Both the position numbers and the translations under genes were made by a program. From contig JAQGMJ010000070.1 in NCBI GenBank assembly GCA_028292405.1, forward strand, positions 62,001 to 126,000: a DNA stretch of 64,000 nt, written 5' to 3'. Under the pieces are notes generated by a model. The model had not been told where the DNA came from and ran no database searches. It saw only the letters and a program-made list of their open reading frames with translations. The DNA is from Betaproteobacteria bacterium. Its GTDB lineage: Bacteria; Pseudomonadota; Gammaproteobacteria; Burkholderiales; JAEUOS01. Shown here piece by piece: positions 21,186 to 29,193 of this stretch. Each line of letters starts with the position of its first letter. Position 1 is the first letter of the stretch.

Positions 21186-22174
21186 GCGAGCCCCTGCCCC
21201 CACCCTACGCCGGCCTCACGCCGCAAGCCGTGCTCGACGCCGTCGAAAGCCTCGGCATGTATTGCGACGGCCGCCAGCTCACGCTCAATTCCTACGAGAA
21301 CCGCGTCTACCAGGTCGGCATCGAAGACAGCACGCCGCTGATCGCCAAGTTCTACCGCCCCGCGCGCTGGAGCGATGCGCAGATACACGAGGAGCACACT
21401 TTCCTGGCCGAACTGGCGCAGGCCGAGGTGCCGGTGGTCGCGCCCCTCGCCTACAACGGCGCCACCCTGCACAGCCACGCCGGCTTTCGCTTCGCCCTGT
21501 TCCCGCGCCGCGGCGGCCGCGCGCCGGAACTCGAAGACCCCGAGGTGCTGGAGTGGATGGGCCGCTTTCTCGCGCGCATCCACACCGTCGGCGCGGCGCG
21601 GCCCTTCGATGAGCGCCCGGCGCTCGACCCCGTCACCTTCGGCTTCGAGCCGCGCGACTGGCTGCTCGGCCATGGCTTCATCCCGTCCGACCTGGCCGAG
21701 GCCTGGACCTCCACCGCGCAGCACGCGCTCGATGCCATCGCCCGCTGCTACGAGGCCGCCGGCCAAGTCCCCCTCTTGCGCCTGCATGGCGACTGCCACT
21801 CCGGCAACGTGCTCTGGACCGACGACGGCCCGCACTTCGTCGACTTCGACGACGCCCGCAGCGGCCCCGCCGTGCAAGACCTGTGGATGCTCCTGCCCGG
21901 CGACCCCGCCGCGATTCCGCAAGCGTGGAAACACCTCCTCGCCGGCTACGAACAATTCCGCGACTTCGACGACAACGAACTCCACCTCGTCGAAGCCCTG
22001 CGCACCCTGCGCCTGATCCACTACAGCTACTGGCTCGCGCGGCGCTGGGAAGACCCGGCTTTTCCGGCGGCCTTTCCGTGGTTCAACACCGCGCGGTATT
22101 GGCAGGACCGGATACTGGAACTACGCGAGCAACTTTCGTTGATGCAGGAAGCGCCGGTGAGGCCGGCGCGGTAG
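21182..22174 (+). CDS. srkA: stress response kinase A (RdoA/YihE family)
   Basis: A small aminoglycoside-phosphotransferase-like Ser/Thr kinase of 330 residues linked in E. coli to Cpx stress and stress-induced death. It shows the Brenner motif LHGDCHSGNVLW (catalytic Asp near residue 202) and the metal-binding VDFDDARSGP near 220, plus the family start LNSYENRVYQVG. The ATG overlaps the TGA of the upstream gene (ATGA), indicating translational coupling. Confidence 0.9.
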   Translation: MSEPLPPPYAGLTPQAVLDAVESLGMYCDGRQLTLNSYENRVYQVGIEDSTPLIAKFYRPARWSDAQIHEEHTFLAELAQAEVPVVAPLAYNGATLHSHAGFRFALFPRRGGRAPELEDPEVLEWMGRFLARIHTVGAARPFDERPALDPVTFGFEPRDWLLGHGFIPSDLAEAWTSTAQHALDAIARCYEAAGQVPLLRLHGDCHSGNVLWTDDGPHFVDFDDARSGPAVQDLWMLLPGDPAAIPQAWKHLLAGYEQFRDFDDNELHLVEALRTLRLIHYSYWLARRWEDPAFPAAFPWFNTARYWQDRILELREQLSLMQEAPVRPAR

Positions 22175-22229
22175 CGAACGGGGCGCGATGGGGGTGTCGC
22201 CTGAGCGGAGACAGCCATGCCATCCTCCG

Positions 22230-22347
22230 CTGTCATTCTGAGCGCAGCGCGCCGCGAAGGAAGTGGCCCTGGGCCAAAGAAGCTGCTTTTCGATGCACTC
22301 TGCCTTGCGACCAAAAAGCAAATCCTTCGCGTTGCTCAGGATCACAG
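22230..22347. repeat. imperfect palindromic interspersed element
   Basis: The ends are inverted: CTGTCATTCTGAGC at 22230-22243 against GCTCAGGATCACAG at 22334-22347 (12 of 14 match), and CGCGAAGGA at 22252-22260 against TCCTTCGCG at 22323-22331. The roughly 118-bp unit is non-coding and follows srkA. Such sequences are often present in many copies as small palindromic or MITE-like elements. The copy number cannot be judged from one window. Confidence 0.6.
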
Positions 22348-22438
22348 GACTTCGCAAGCAGGCGCATTCGTTCACGGGCACGCACAACATCCTCACTATC
22401 CCTTAGCACGCCCCCTCCCCTTCAAGCGGAGGCCGAAA

Positions 22439-23293
22439 CTAAAACCCGGGTGGGGCGCATTGGCGTGCCCCACCCCATAGCAAATTGGGGTCGCGGCGCT
22501 TGATCGGCGGCGGCGCCTGCCACTCGGGCTGGGCTGCCTCTGCGTCCTCCTTACCGGACGTAAGCACCGCCAGGGCCTTGGCCAACATCGAAGGCTTGGC
22601 CTCTTTCGGCGCCGACCCTGAAAAACCCTGAGATTTTTCAGACGAATGCGCAGCCGGCTCCGCCGACCCTGAAAAACCCTGAAGATTTTCAGCACTTGTT
22701 TGCGGCTGCCGGACCACGGCAGGTTCGCCGACCCTCGCCGGCTCCGGCGCAAGCTGTGGCAATGGTTGCACCGGCGGCAACGGCACCCATCCCACCCCGC
22801 CCGGCATATACACCCCCAGCTGCCGCTCGATCTTCTCGTAGTGCTGCTCGTCGAGCTTTTCCAGGCGCTCGTGCACGCGCTCCAGGGCGCGCAAGGCCGG
22901 TTCGCGGTTCGGCGCGCGGAAACTCACTTCGCGTTCGCCATTGCGCCACTTGCCGCTGATCACCAGCGAGTCGCGCACGGAGGCTTCCATCTCTTCGAAG
23001 CCGCGCAATTGCCCCGACGGGTCGAATAACTGCCCGGCGCGAAAGAAGGCGGCGCGCATGCGCTCCTTCATCAGGTCGATGGCGGAAAGGCGCAGTTCGG
23101 CCAGCATGCTGTGCATTTCCAGGCGGATGCGCTCGCGCACGGCGGGGTTTTGCATCAACTCGCCGGCCTGCGAGCCGCGCGAACGCGCCGAATAGCCGGC
23201 GCGCTCGGCGGCGGCGCTGGCGTTCAGGTCTTTCAGGTACTCAAAAACGAACCGCTGCTGGCGGTGGTTGAGAACATCGCATTGCTCTTCCAT
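22439..23293 (-). CDS. phage terminase small subunit-like protein
   Basis: ATG 23293 is preceded by a GAGGTG ribosome site and gives 284 residues. The N-terminal 60 residues (LNHRQQRFVFEYLKDLNASA, then AAERAGYSARSRGSQAGELM) are the DNA-binding HTH region typical of terminase small subunits. The C-terminal half is Pro/Ala-rich and holds two copies of the peptide LQGFSGSA / SQGFSGSA, made by a DNA direct repeat at about 22611 and 22666. No large terminase, portal or capsid gene follows, so this is an isolated phage remnant or a domesticated copy. Confidence 0.72.
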   Translation of the reverse strand: MEEQCDVLNHRQQRFVFEYLKDLNASAAAERAGYSARSRGSQAGELMQNPAVRERIRLEMHSMLAELRLSAIDLMKERMRAAFFRAGQLFDPSGQLRGFEEMEASVRDSLVISGKWRNGEREVSFRAPNREPALRALERVHERLEKLDEQHYEKIERQLGVYMPGGVGWVPLPPVQPLPQLAPEPARVGEPAVVRQPQTSAENLQGFSGSAEPAAHSSEKSQGFSGSAPKEAKPSMLAKALAVLTSGKEDAEAAQPEWQAPPPIKRRDPNLLWGGARQCAPPGF

Positions 23294-23773
23294 TTTGCAC
23301 CTCGGGAATAAAAGTTTGCGCGGACGCGCAGCGGCACGAACGGCCGCAGAGGAAGGATTTTTTACGGCCGCCTGTTGACAAACGACCATGACAGTATTAA
23401 AACATATGCTTTAAAACAAGTCAACACAAATGCGCATGAATGCCGCCCACGCCCATGCAAGCGCGATGCAAGCGCCGCGCGCCAGGCATCACAAAACCGA
23501 TGCAGGAAACGCTGCGGACGCATTGCGCAAGCATTGCCTCCGCTATGCCGGAGCCGCATGCGCAAATCGACCCCCACCCCACCCGCTTTTCAACCCCCAG
23601 TGGGCGCACCCGGCACCCCCACTGGGGGTCGCCCGGAATCCCCCCTGGGGGTGCCGCCGTTACCCCGAAGCAGATGAAGTTTAAGCAGATGCAATGAACC
23701 AGATCACACACACACACAGCGCAAGCAGACAAGCGCGCCCGCGCCTGCGAGTGCGTCGGCGCAGGATTCGCCA
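23294..23773. other. phage-like intergenic region with inverted repeats
   Basis: 480 non-coding bases separate the divergent terminase-like and HTH genes. It holds TTGACA at 23375 with a following AT-rich segment, an inverted pair TGTTGAC (23373-23379) / GTCAACA (23420-23426), an 11-bp hairpin CCCCCAGTGGG (23594-23604) / CCCACTGGGGG (23618-23628) with a further CCCCCTGGGGG nearby, and a short CA repeat near 23704. Promoters for both genes and operator sites are likely here. Confidence 0.5.
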
Positions 23774-24451
23774 ATGAATACCGTGCTGAACCGCAAATGG
23801 ACCGCCGACGTCATCGCCCGCGGCTACACCGCCGTTCCCGATGTTCTGCTCAGCCACATGGGCCAACTCGGCCTCACGCCCACCGAACTGGTACTGCTGC
23901 TGCAACTGATGCGCTACTGGTGGACCGCCGACACCTTGCCCTTCCCTTCAAAACGCGCGCTCGCGCTGGCGATGGGGTGCAACGAAAAGAATGTGCAAAA
24001 GCTGATGAAGGGGCTGGAGGCCAGGGGCTTTGTGATCCGCGTGCAGCGCCGGCAGGCGGCGGACAAGAATGGCTCGAACCTCTATTGCCTGGACCCGCTG
24101 GTGGAGAAATTGCGGGCGGTGGTTTTGGGGCCAGCGCAGGCGCCCACGCCCGCGCCTGTGCCCATGCCCATGCCCGAGCCAGTGCCCACCTCCGAGCCTG
24201 TACCGATGCCCACTCCCGTTCCAACTCAGAAGCAAATGGAGCCGGACTTCGACGAGTGGATGGAGATGGATGAAGAGGAGGAAGAAATACCGATGCCGAT
24301 GCCGGTGCAGGCGCCAACGCCGATGCAAATACCGAAGCCGATGAAGTTGCCGATGCCGAGCATGCGACAGCCATCAGGCGGACCGCTGGCGCGGAAGGCT
24401 CGGTTTGACGAAATGATGGCGGAGGTTAGAGCGCGGTTGGGGAAGCCGTGA
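23774..24451 (+). CDS. winged-helix (replication-initiator-like) protein with Pro-Met repeat tail
   Basis: Residues 1-115 form a helix-turn-helix domain (LTPTELVLLLQLMRYWW, then FPSKRALALAMGCNEKNVQK) of the type found in phage or plasmid replication and regulatory proteins. The rest is low complexity: P-M-P and P-V-P repeats (about 125-155), an acidic block EEEEE (about 172), and more PMP repeats, then a basic C-terminus. It belongs to the accessory island. The tail probably arose by repeat expansion. The exact function is unknown. Confidence 0.7.
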   Translation: MNTVLNRKWTADVIARGYTAVPDVLLSHMGQLGLTPTELVLLLQLMRYWWTADTLPFPSKRALALAMGCNEKNVQKLMKGLEARGFVIRVQRRQAADKNGSNLYCLDPLVEKLRAVVLGPAQAPTPAPVPMPMPEPVPTSEPVPMPTPVPTQKQMEPDFDEWMEMDEEEEEIPMPMPVQAPTPMQIPKPMKLPMPSMRQPSGGPLARKARFDEMMAEVRARLGKP

Positions 24452-24841
24452 GGTTTAAGCGGAGAAAATATTCCACCCTGGCCTCTTTGATTCCACCTTC
24501 TTTTTAGTGTCCGCCGAAGCTGGGGAAGATCAGACCACCATTGTTCCAAAAGATTGGTGGTCTGTCCCCGAATGATTTACGGCACGATCCCATGTTCGAT
24601 GAGGGAAGAATCGAAGCGACGATGAAGCGAATTCAGAACGTCACTGGCGAAAAGATAGCTGCACGTGTGTTCGAGATGTATTCCAAGGTTCAGACAATCC
24701 GTGGTGCGCCTTTGGTTTGAGAAAAAAGAAGTGAGAACAAAAAGAGGCCAGTGCCGATTAATTTTTAAACGAATAAAAGGGGCCTGGCTCGATGTAATTT
24801 CGGGCGCAATGCCTCAGAAATTTATTCGAGCTAGTGCTCTT
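24452..24841. other. low-GC spacer with inverted repeat and possible gene remnant
   Basis: The GC content drops clearly here. A 10-bp inverted pair CAGACCACCA (24531-24540) / TGGTGGTCTG (24555-24564) is present without a T run. An open frame 24541-24720 (59 codons from TTG) reads like helical coding sequence (for example MFDEGRIEATMKRIQNVTG) and may be the end of a decayed gene. I cannot identify it. Confidence 0.35.
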
Positions 24842-25756
24842 TTACCCGGGGAGCGGCCCAACGAAAGTTTTTGCTGTCTGCGGAAAATACCTCGACTCGT
24901 ATCCATCCGGGCCTAAGCAGCGATTCATATTTCCCAAGGGATCAATCATCCCAGAGAAGAATCGGTTTTGCGGAACGGCGATGAAAGTGAACACATAGTT
25001 CGTCAACACGTACTTGACCTCGTTGACGTAGGTCAAATAAGTATCGAAAGCATCCAAGAACACGTCAGCCAAGTCGCCGATGTATTCGCTTTGGGTAAAC
25101 CAGAATTCCGCATCCATGGGCTTGCCAGAAGAATTTTTCACAGGCGCCTTCTTGCCAATAAACGCCGCACCGAGTTGGATTTCAGGCTTGTATGCAAAAT
25201 TTCGGATGACGGCTTCTCTTTTCCAGTCGTTATGCCGCCCTGTTAGATGGACGGCATGATTGCGCGCGTAGCGCCATTTATCGTTGATTCCCTTCTGTCG
25301 TAGATTGATCGCAAATGCCCGCAACTGAGCGGCGATAGGTGGCGCTAGGCCAGGTGACCAGCGTAATCGGCTATTTTCCTTACCGATCAGATCATCTTCA
25401 GTTGCCGTTACGATCGCATTTAGAAACGCCTCGACTTCATACTTCGATCGCGAATCCCCCGTGTGAACAATCGCATCTGCGGGCACGCCATGACGTGTCC
25501 AAACGGATGTAGCTAAGTCAATATCAGCTACGAAGTTTCGAAGCACATTCGATGCGTGAAAGACAGCGCGCTCGGTGGTTCTCAGGAATGCGCCTAGGTA
25601 TGGTGCATTGCCGTCACCCAAGGTGAATGGTCCGAATTGGGTCATCACTTTTGCGTTCTTTTCTGTCACGTTCCAATTGACAAAATTCCATAGCAAATCC
25701 AACTCGCCCATGGCGATGTTGGCATCTACGTATCGTTGAATATATGCGTCGCGCAC
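24842..25756 (-). CDS. HEPN-like protein with RX4H motif, low GC
   Basis: The 304-residue protein starts at GTG 25756; an in-frame stop lies 15 bases upstream. I do not recognise a named family with certainty. The all-helical composition and the motif R165-N-H-A-V-H170 match the RX4-6H signature of HEPN ribonuclease domains, and the Cthe_2314-type HEPN group is the closest I can recall. GC content is visibly lower than in the neighbours, indicating recent transfer. No nucleotidyltransferase antitoxin partner is adjacent. It lies in the phage-like island next to the LexA-controlled SRAP gene. Confidence 0.6.
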   Translation of the reverse strand: MRDAYIQRYVDANIAMGELDLLWNFVNWNVTEKNAKVMTQFGPFTLGDGNAPYLGAFLRTTERAVFHASNVLRNFVADIDLATSVWTRHGVPADAIVHTGDSRSKYEVEAFLNAIVTATEDDLIGKENSRLRWSPGLAPPIAAQLRAFAINLRQKGINDKWRYARNHAVHLTGRHNDWKREAVIRNFAYKPEIQLGAAFIGKKAPVKNSSGKPMDAEFWFTQSEYIGDLADVFLDAFDTYLTYVNEVKYVLTNYVFTFIAVPQNRFFSGMIDPLGNMNRCLGPDGYESRYFPQTAKTFVGPLPG

Positions 25757-25814
25757 GTATAGATGTAATACTCAATAAAAATGCTCGGTTAAAAATGCCA
25801 GACTCGAATTATTT

Positions 25815-26618
25815 TCAAAAATCAAATCCTGCCTGCCCATCATCCTTCTTCTTTTTCTCCGGCTTCACCTTCGGTGTTTTCTCCTTTTTTGCCTTCGCCT
25901 GCGGCGGCTCTTCCTCCTCCCCTTCCTTCACCGGCTCGATCAGCCCCGCGTCATTGGCGCGCGTTGAGTTGACGCGCGTGCTGACGCGGGAGAATTCGAT
26001 GAGTTCGGCGGGGTATGGCTTGACGCAGGCGGCGGCTTCTTCGGGGGTGCCTTTGAGCCAGGCTTGGTGGTCTTCGAGGCGGAGGATGGCGGGCATGCGG
26101 TCGTGGATGGAGGCTAAGGCCGTGTTGGGGGGCATGGTGATGTGGGCGCAGGTGAGGATGGCCTTGCCTTCGAGGTCGAAGTCCCAGAGGCACGCCAGGC
26201 CGAAGGTTTCGCCCTGGTCTTTGGGGCGGATGTAGTAGGGGAGCTTGCGGCCGTCCTCCGTGACTTTCCATTCGTAGTAGCCCATGACGAGCTGGATGCC
26301 GCGCTGGCCTTTGCGCCAGGCGTCGGCGAAGGGCGGGGTGCGTTTGTAGCCTTCGACGCGGGCGTTGTTGAGTTTGCCTTTGGCGATTTCGCCGGTGGCG
26401 CGGTCGATGCGGTCCATGCCCCAGCGCATGGGGAGGATGGTGTGGACGCCTTCGGGGCTGATGCATTCGACCGGGACGGTCTGGGTGACGACGGCGTTGT
26501 AGTTGACGCGCGAGAAGGCGTCGGCGGGCAGGTGGCTGTTGTCGAACTTGGCGTCGAACTTGTAGTACCAGTAGCGTTCCAGCGCTGCTTCATCGGGGGC
26601 TACGTAGCGGCCGCACAT
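25815..26618 (-). CDS. SRAP-domain protein (YedK/HMCES family)
   Basis: SRAP proteins cross-link to abasic sites in single-stranded DNA through Cys2 and protect them. The start MCGRY gives the essential Cys2 after Met removal. GYYEW (near residue 117) carries the catalytic Glu and SIHDRMPAIL (near 173) the active-site His. The length of 267 exceeds the usual 220-230 because of a Lys/Glu/Pro-rich tail of about 45 residues. A LexA-type box lies 69 bases upstream, in line with SOS control. Confidence 0.92.
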   Translation of the reverse strand: MCGRYVAPDEAALERYWYYKFDAKFDNSHLPADAFSRVNYNAVVTQTVPVECISPEGVHTILPMRWGMDRIDRATGEIAKGKLNNARVEGYKRTPPFADAWRKGQRGIQLVMGYYEWKVTEDGRKLPYYIRPKDQGETFGLACLWDFDLEGKAILTCAHITMPPNTALASIHDRMPAILRLEDHQAWLKGTPEEAAACVKPYPAELIEFSRVSTRVNSTRANDAGLIEPVKEGEEEEPPQAKAKKEKTPKVKPEKKKKDDGQAGFDF

Positions 26619-26686
26619 GGTTGCCTCTGCTGTGGGGCCGGGAAGGTTATCCGGCCCATTTTGTCCAATAACACCACGCTACAAAT

Positions 26687-26706
26687 TACTGTATTAATAT
26701 ACAGTC
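26687..26706. promoter_or_regulatory. LexA box (SOS operator)
   Basis: TACTGTATTAATATACAGTC contains CTGT-N8-ACAG, the LexA consensus with near-perfect symmetry. It lies between the SRAP gene (start 26618, minus) and the zinc-ribbon gene (start 26707, plus) and could repress both. Confidence 0.85.
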
Positions 26707-27030
26707 ATGACTGACGATGTTGATTACACGAACCCGTTTCACCGTGGGCCGATTTGCTGCGTGCCGGGGGCGTTTGTTTGCCCGATCTGCCGGTCGGAGG
26801 CGTATCACCTGGTCACGTCATACACCCGCGATGGGCGAAGCAAGGTTACGTCACTTTACCAATGCCGGGGATGCACGGTGGTGTTTACCAATGTGGAGGC
26901 ATTCATGAAGCGCCGCCGCTTCGTGCTGCGATTGGTGTACGGTTACGAGAATCTCTATACCGCTGCCGAGGTCGAGCCTTTCGAGGCGGACAAGCCCGAT
27001 GGCACGGAGCCGCCGCAGATGCCGAAGTGA
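26707..27030 (+). CDS. small zinc-ribbon protein
   Basis: A 107-residue protein with two Cys pairs, CPIC near residue 25 and CRGC near 54, preceded by CC at 17-18, likely a zinc ribbon. A basic stretch (MKRRRFVLRL, near 66) follows. The ATG directly abuts the LexA box and lacks a ribosome site, so translation may be leaderless or begin at a later GTG (26761). Role unknown; SOS induction is inferred from the operator. Confidence 0.65.
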   Translation: MTDDVDYTNPFHRGPICCVPGAFVCPICRSEAYHLVTSYTRDGRSKVTSLYQCRGCTVVFTNVEAFMKRRRFVLRLVYGYENLYTAAEVEPFEADKPDGTEPPQMPK

Positions 27031-27209
27031 GCACGCGCGGAGGCGGGGCCGTGGGGAAGGAGCTTGTTGCGGTTGGGCGGTGACCCGCCGCCCTATTGCG
27101 CGGTCGTTATAATCAGCTTTGTGATCAATTTCCTGCGACTTCGGAGTGCTGAAGCGCGGTCCTCCATCGAGGAAGCGGCGCGAAGGCCGCGTGAAAAAGG
27201 AAAAGCCTG

Positions 27210-28424
27210 ATGAACGACGTATCGACCGCTGAAGCGATGGCCGGCTCTGCCGTGCCGGGGGGCGCGCGCGGGAGCGATTACACGGGGATTTTGCCGAGCC
27301 AGAAGATCAGGGAGATGCTGGCGAACGGCGAGATCAAGACGGTGCGGCCTGTGGATGTGGATCAGGTGCAGCCGGCGAGCATCGATTTGCGGCTGGGGGA
27401 TTTTGCGTACCCGGTGGATACGAGTTTCCTGCCCGGCAGCGGGGTGGAGGTGCTGGAGAAGCTGAAGCAGCTGGACGAGGATTTCGACCGCTTCAAGATT
27501 CCGCTGGCCGATGGGGCGGTGTTGCAGAAGGGGCATGTGTATGTGGTGCCGCTGCTGGAGTCGATCAGCCTGCGCAGCGATGTGGCGGCGTTTGCGAACC
27601 CGAAGAGTTCGACCGGGCGGCTGGACATTTTGACGCGGCTGATCGCGGATGGGGCGACGAGCTTTGACCAGGTGAAGGAAGGGTTCAAGGGCAGGCTGTA
27701 CCTGGAAATCGCGCCGCGCAGTTTCAACGTGGTGGTGAGGACGGGGACGCGGCTGAACCAGTTGCGCTTCAGGCGCACGCGGGGGGAAGAGGCGAAGCCG
27801 ATTACGGCCGGGGACTGGAAACAGTTGCTTGAGCAGGGGCAGATTATCAACCCGGCGAATGCGGCGAACGCGACGAAAACCCCACAGACGAGCAAGACGG
27901 GGACGCTGGACTTCACCGTGGACCTCGAAGGGGCGGGGCACGCGGGGGCGCTGATCGGCTTTCGCGCGAAGAAGCATGCGCGGCGCATCGACCTGGAACG
28001 GCGCGATTACGACCCGCTGGATTTCTGGGAGCCGATACGGTTCGGCAAGCGCTCTTCGCTGATTCTCGATCCGGACGAGTTCTACATCCTGATGACGAAC
28101 GAGGAGATCGGCGTGCCGCCGGAGTACGCGGCGGAGATGCTGCCTTACGACACGCGCGCGGGGGAGTTTCGCGTGCATTACGCGGGATTTTTCGATCCCG
28201 GTTTCGGCTGGAATACGCTGACCTGCAAGGCGGAGAGCAGCCGCGGAGTGCTGGAGGTGCGTTCGCACGAGGTGCCGTTTTTGCTGGAGCATGGGCAGAC
28301 GGTGGGTTGGCTGCGCTATGAGCGCATGGCGGCCAAGCCGGACATGCTGTACGGGCGGGAGATCAAGTCGAACTACCAGGGGCAGGGGCTGAAGCTGGCG
28401 AAGCAGTTCAGGGCGATGGCCTGA
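27210..28424 (+). CDS. dcd: 2'-deoxycytidine 5'-triphosphate deaminase, duplicated-domain type
   Basis: Converts dCTP to dUTP plus ammonia, feeding thymidylate synthesis. The 404 residues form two dUTPase-like beta domains in one chain, the long DCD form known in many proteobacteria. Visible motifs are QPASIDLRLGDFAYPV (near residue 53), ANPKSSTGRLDILTRLI (near 130) and, in the second half, GFFDPGFGW. The ribosome site AAGGAAAAG precedes ATG 27210. A TATAAT at 27108-27113 may be the -10 element, though no good -35 was found. Confidence 0.92.
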   Translation: MNDVSTAEAMAGSAVPGGARGSDYTGILPSQKIREMLANGEIKTVRPVDVDQVQPASIDLRLGDFAYPVDTSFLPGSGVEVLEKLKQLDEDFDRFKIPLADGAVLQKGHVYVVPLLESISLRSDVAAFANPKSSTGRLDILTRLIADGATSFDQVKEGFKGRLYLEIAPRSFNVVVRTGTRLNQLRFRRTRGEEAKPITAGDWKQLLEQGQIINPANAANATKTPQTSKTGTLDFTVDLEGAGHAGALIGFRAKKHARRIDLERRDYDPLDFWEPIRFGKRSSLILDPDEFYILMTNEEIGVPPEYAAEMLPYDTRAGEFRVHYAGFFDPGFGWNTLTCKAESSRGVLEVRSHEVPFLLEHGQTVGWLRYERMAAKPDMLYGREIKSNYQGQGLKLAKQFRAMA

Positions 28425-28450
28425 GGGGCGCCGGGGCGCAAGCGGACTGG

Positions 28451-28771
28451 ATGATGGACACTTCCCTGCTTACCGACCCGGTGGTCAAGGCCGCCTTCGA
28501 GGCCTGGCAGCGCGCCGATCTGAAGGCGTGGCTGGCGCATTTCGCGCCGGGGGCGCGCCTGCTGGACGACGGCAAGCCACGCGACCTGCAGGCGTTTTCA
28601 CGCGAGATCGGGCGCGAGCGCTTTACCGGCATCACGCGGGTGGAAAACGGCGGGCGCGATGTCTACGGGCCGTTTCATAGCGAGACCTGGGGCGATTTCA
28701 ATACCTATTTCAAGTTCAGGCTCGATGGGCAGGGGAAGATCGAGCGGCTGGAGATCGGCCAGGCGGATTGA
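28451..28771 (+). CDS. NTF2/SnoaL-like small protein
   Basis: The 106 residues fit a cone-shaped NTF2-like fold: helical start (VKAAFEAWQRADLKAWLAHF) followed by ARLLDDGKPRDL and strands with DVYGPFHSETWGDFNTYFKF. Such proteins act as small isomerases or ligand-binding proteins. No substrate can be named. It follows dcd by 26 bases and may share its transcript. Confidence 0.72.
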   Translation: MMDTSLLTDPVVKAAFEAWQRADLKAWLAHFAPGARLLDDGKPRDLQAFSREIGRERFTGITRVENGGRDVYGPFHSETWGDFNTYFKFRLDGQGKIERLEIGQAD

Positions 28772-28839
28772 GGCTGCTGAACAAATTATCAGGTGTTGTG
28801 CTACATAGCCCGGCCCTGAGGGGAGCGTAGTTTGTAGTA

Positions 28840-29160
28840 ATGAAAATTCCTTTCGACACCACCCCCTCCGAGCAGGATGCCGTGTTTTCCATGCAGGTTC
28901 GCGCGGAGCAGGATGTGCAGACCTGCATTGCGAATTTCTTCAATGGCGACACTGACGCAGCGACCAAGATGCCCGGCGCCCAGCTGCGGTTCGAGAAGGC
29001 GCGCAGGACGTGGCTGATGTTTTGCCACAGAAAGTATTCAAAGCCCGCGCCCTTGGAACCGGCTGCGTTGGCAGAGGCCGGCCACGCGGATTGCGCCTGC
29101 TGCGGAGTTGAAGGGGCGGATAAGCGGATCCGCCGGATTGATGCGGCGCCGGGTTGTTAA
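28840..29160 (+). CDS. small protein of unknown function with CxC-C motif
   Basis: The 106-residue frame shows high-GC third positions in its second half, as real genes here do, but has no clear ribosome site. The only motif is a cysteine group DCACCG near residue 84 and a terminal Cys, possibly metal-binding. I do not recognise it. It could also be a spurious frame. Confidence 0.45.
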   Translation: MKIPFDTTPSEQDAVFSMQVRAEQDVQTCIANFFNGDTDAATKMPGAQLRFEKARRTWLMFCHRKYSKPAPLEPAALAEAGHADCACCGVEGADKRIRRIDAAPGC

Positions 29161-29193
29161 GATAGGCGCCCTCTTCACTCGCCCTGCCCTGAC

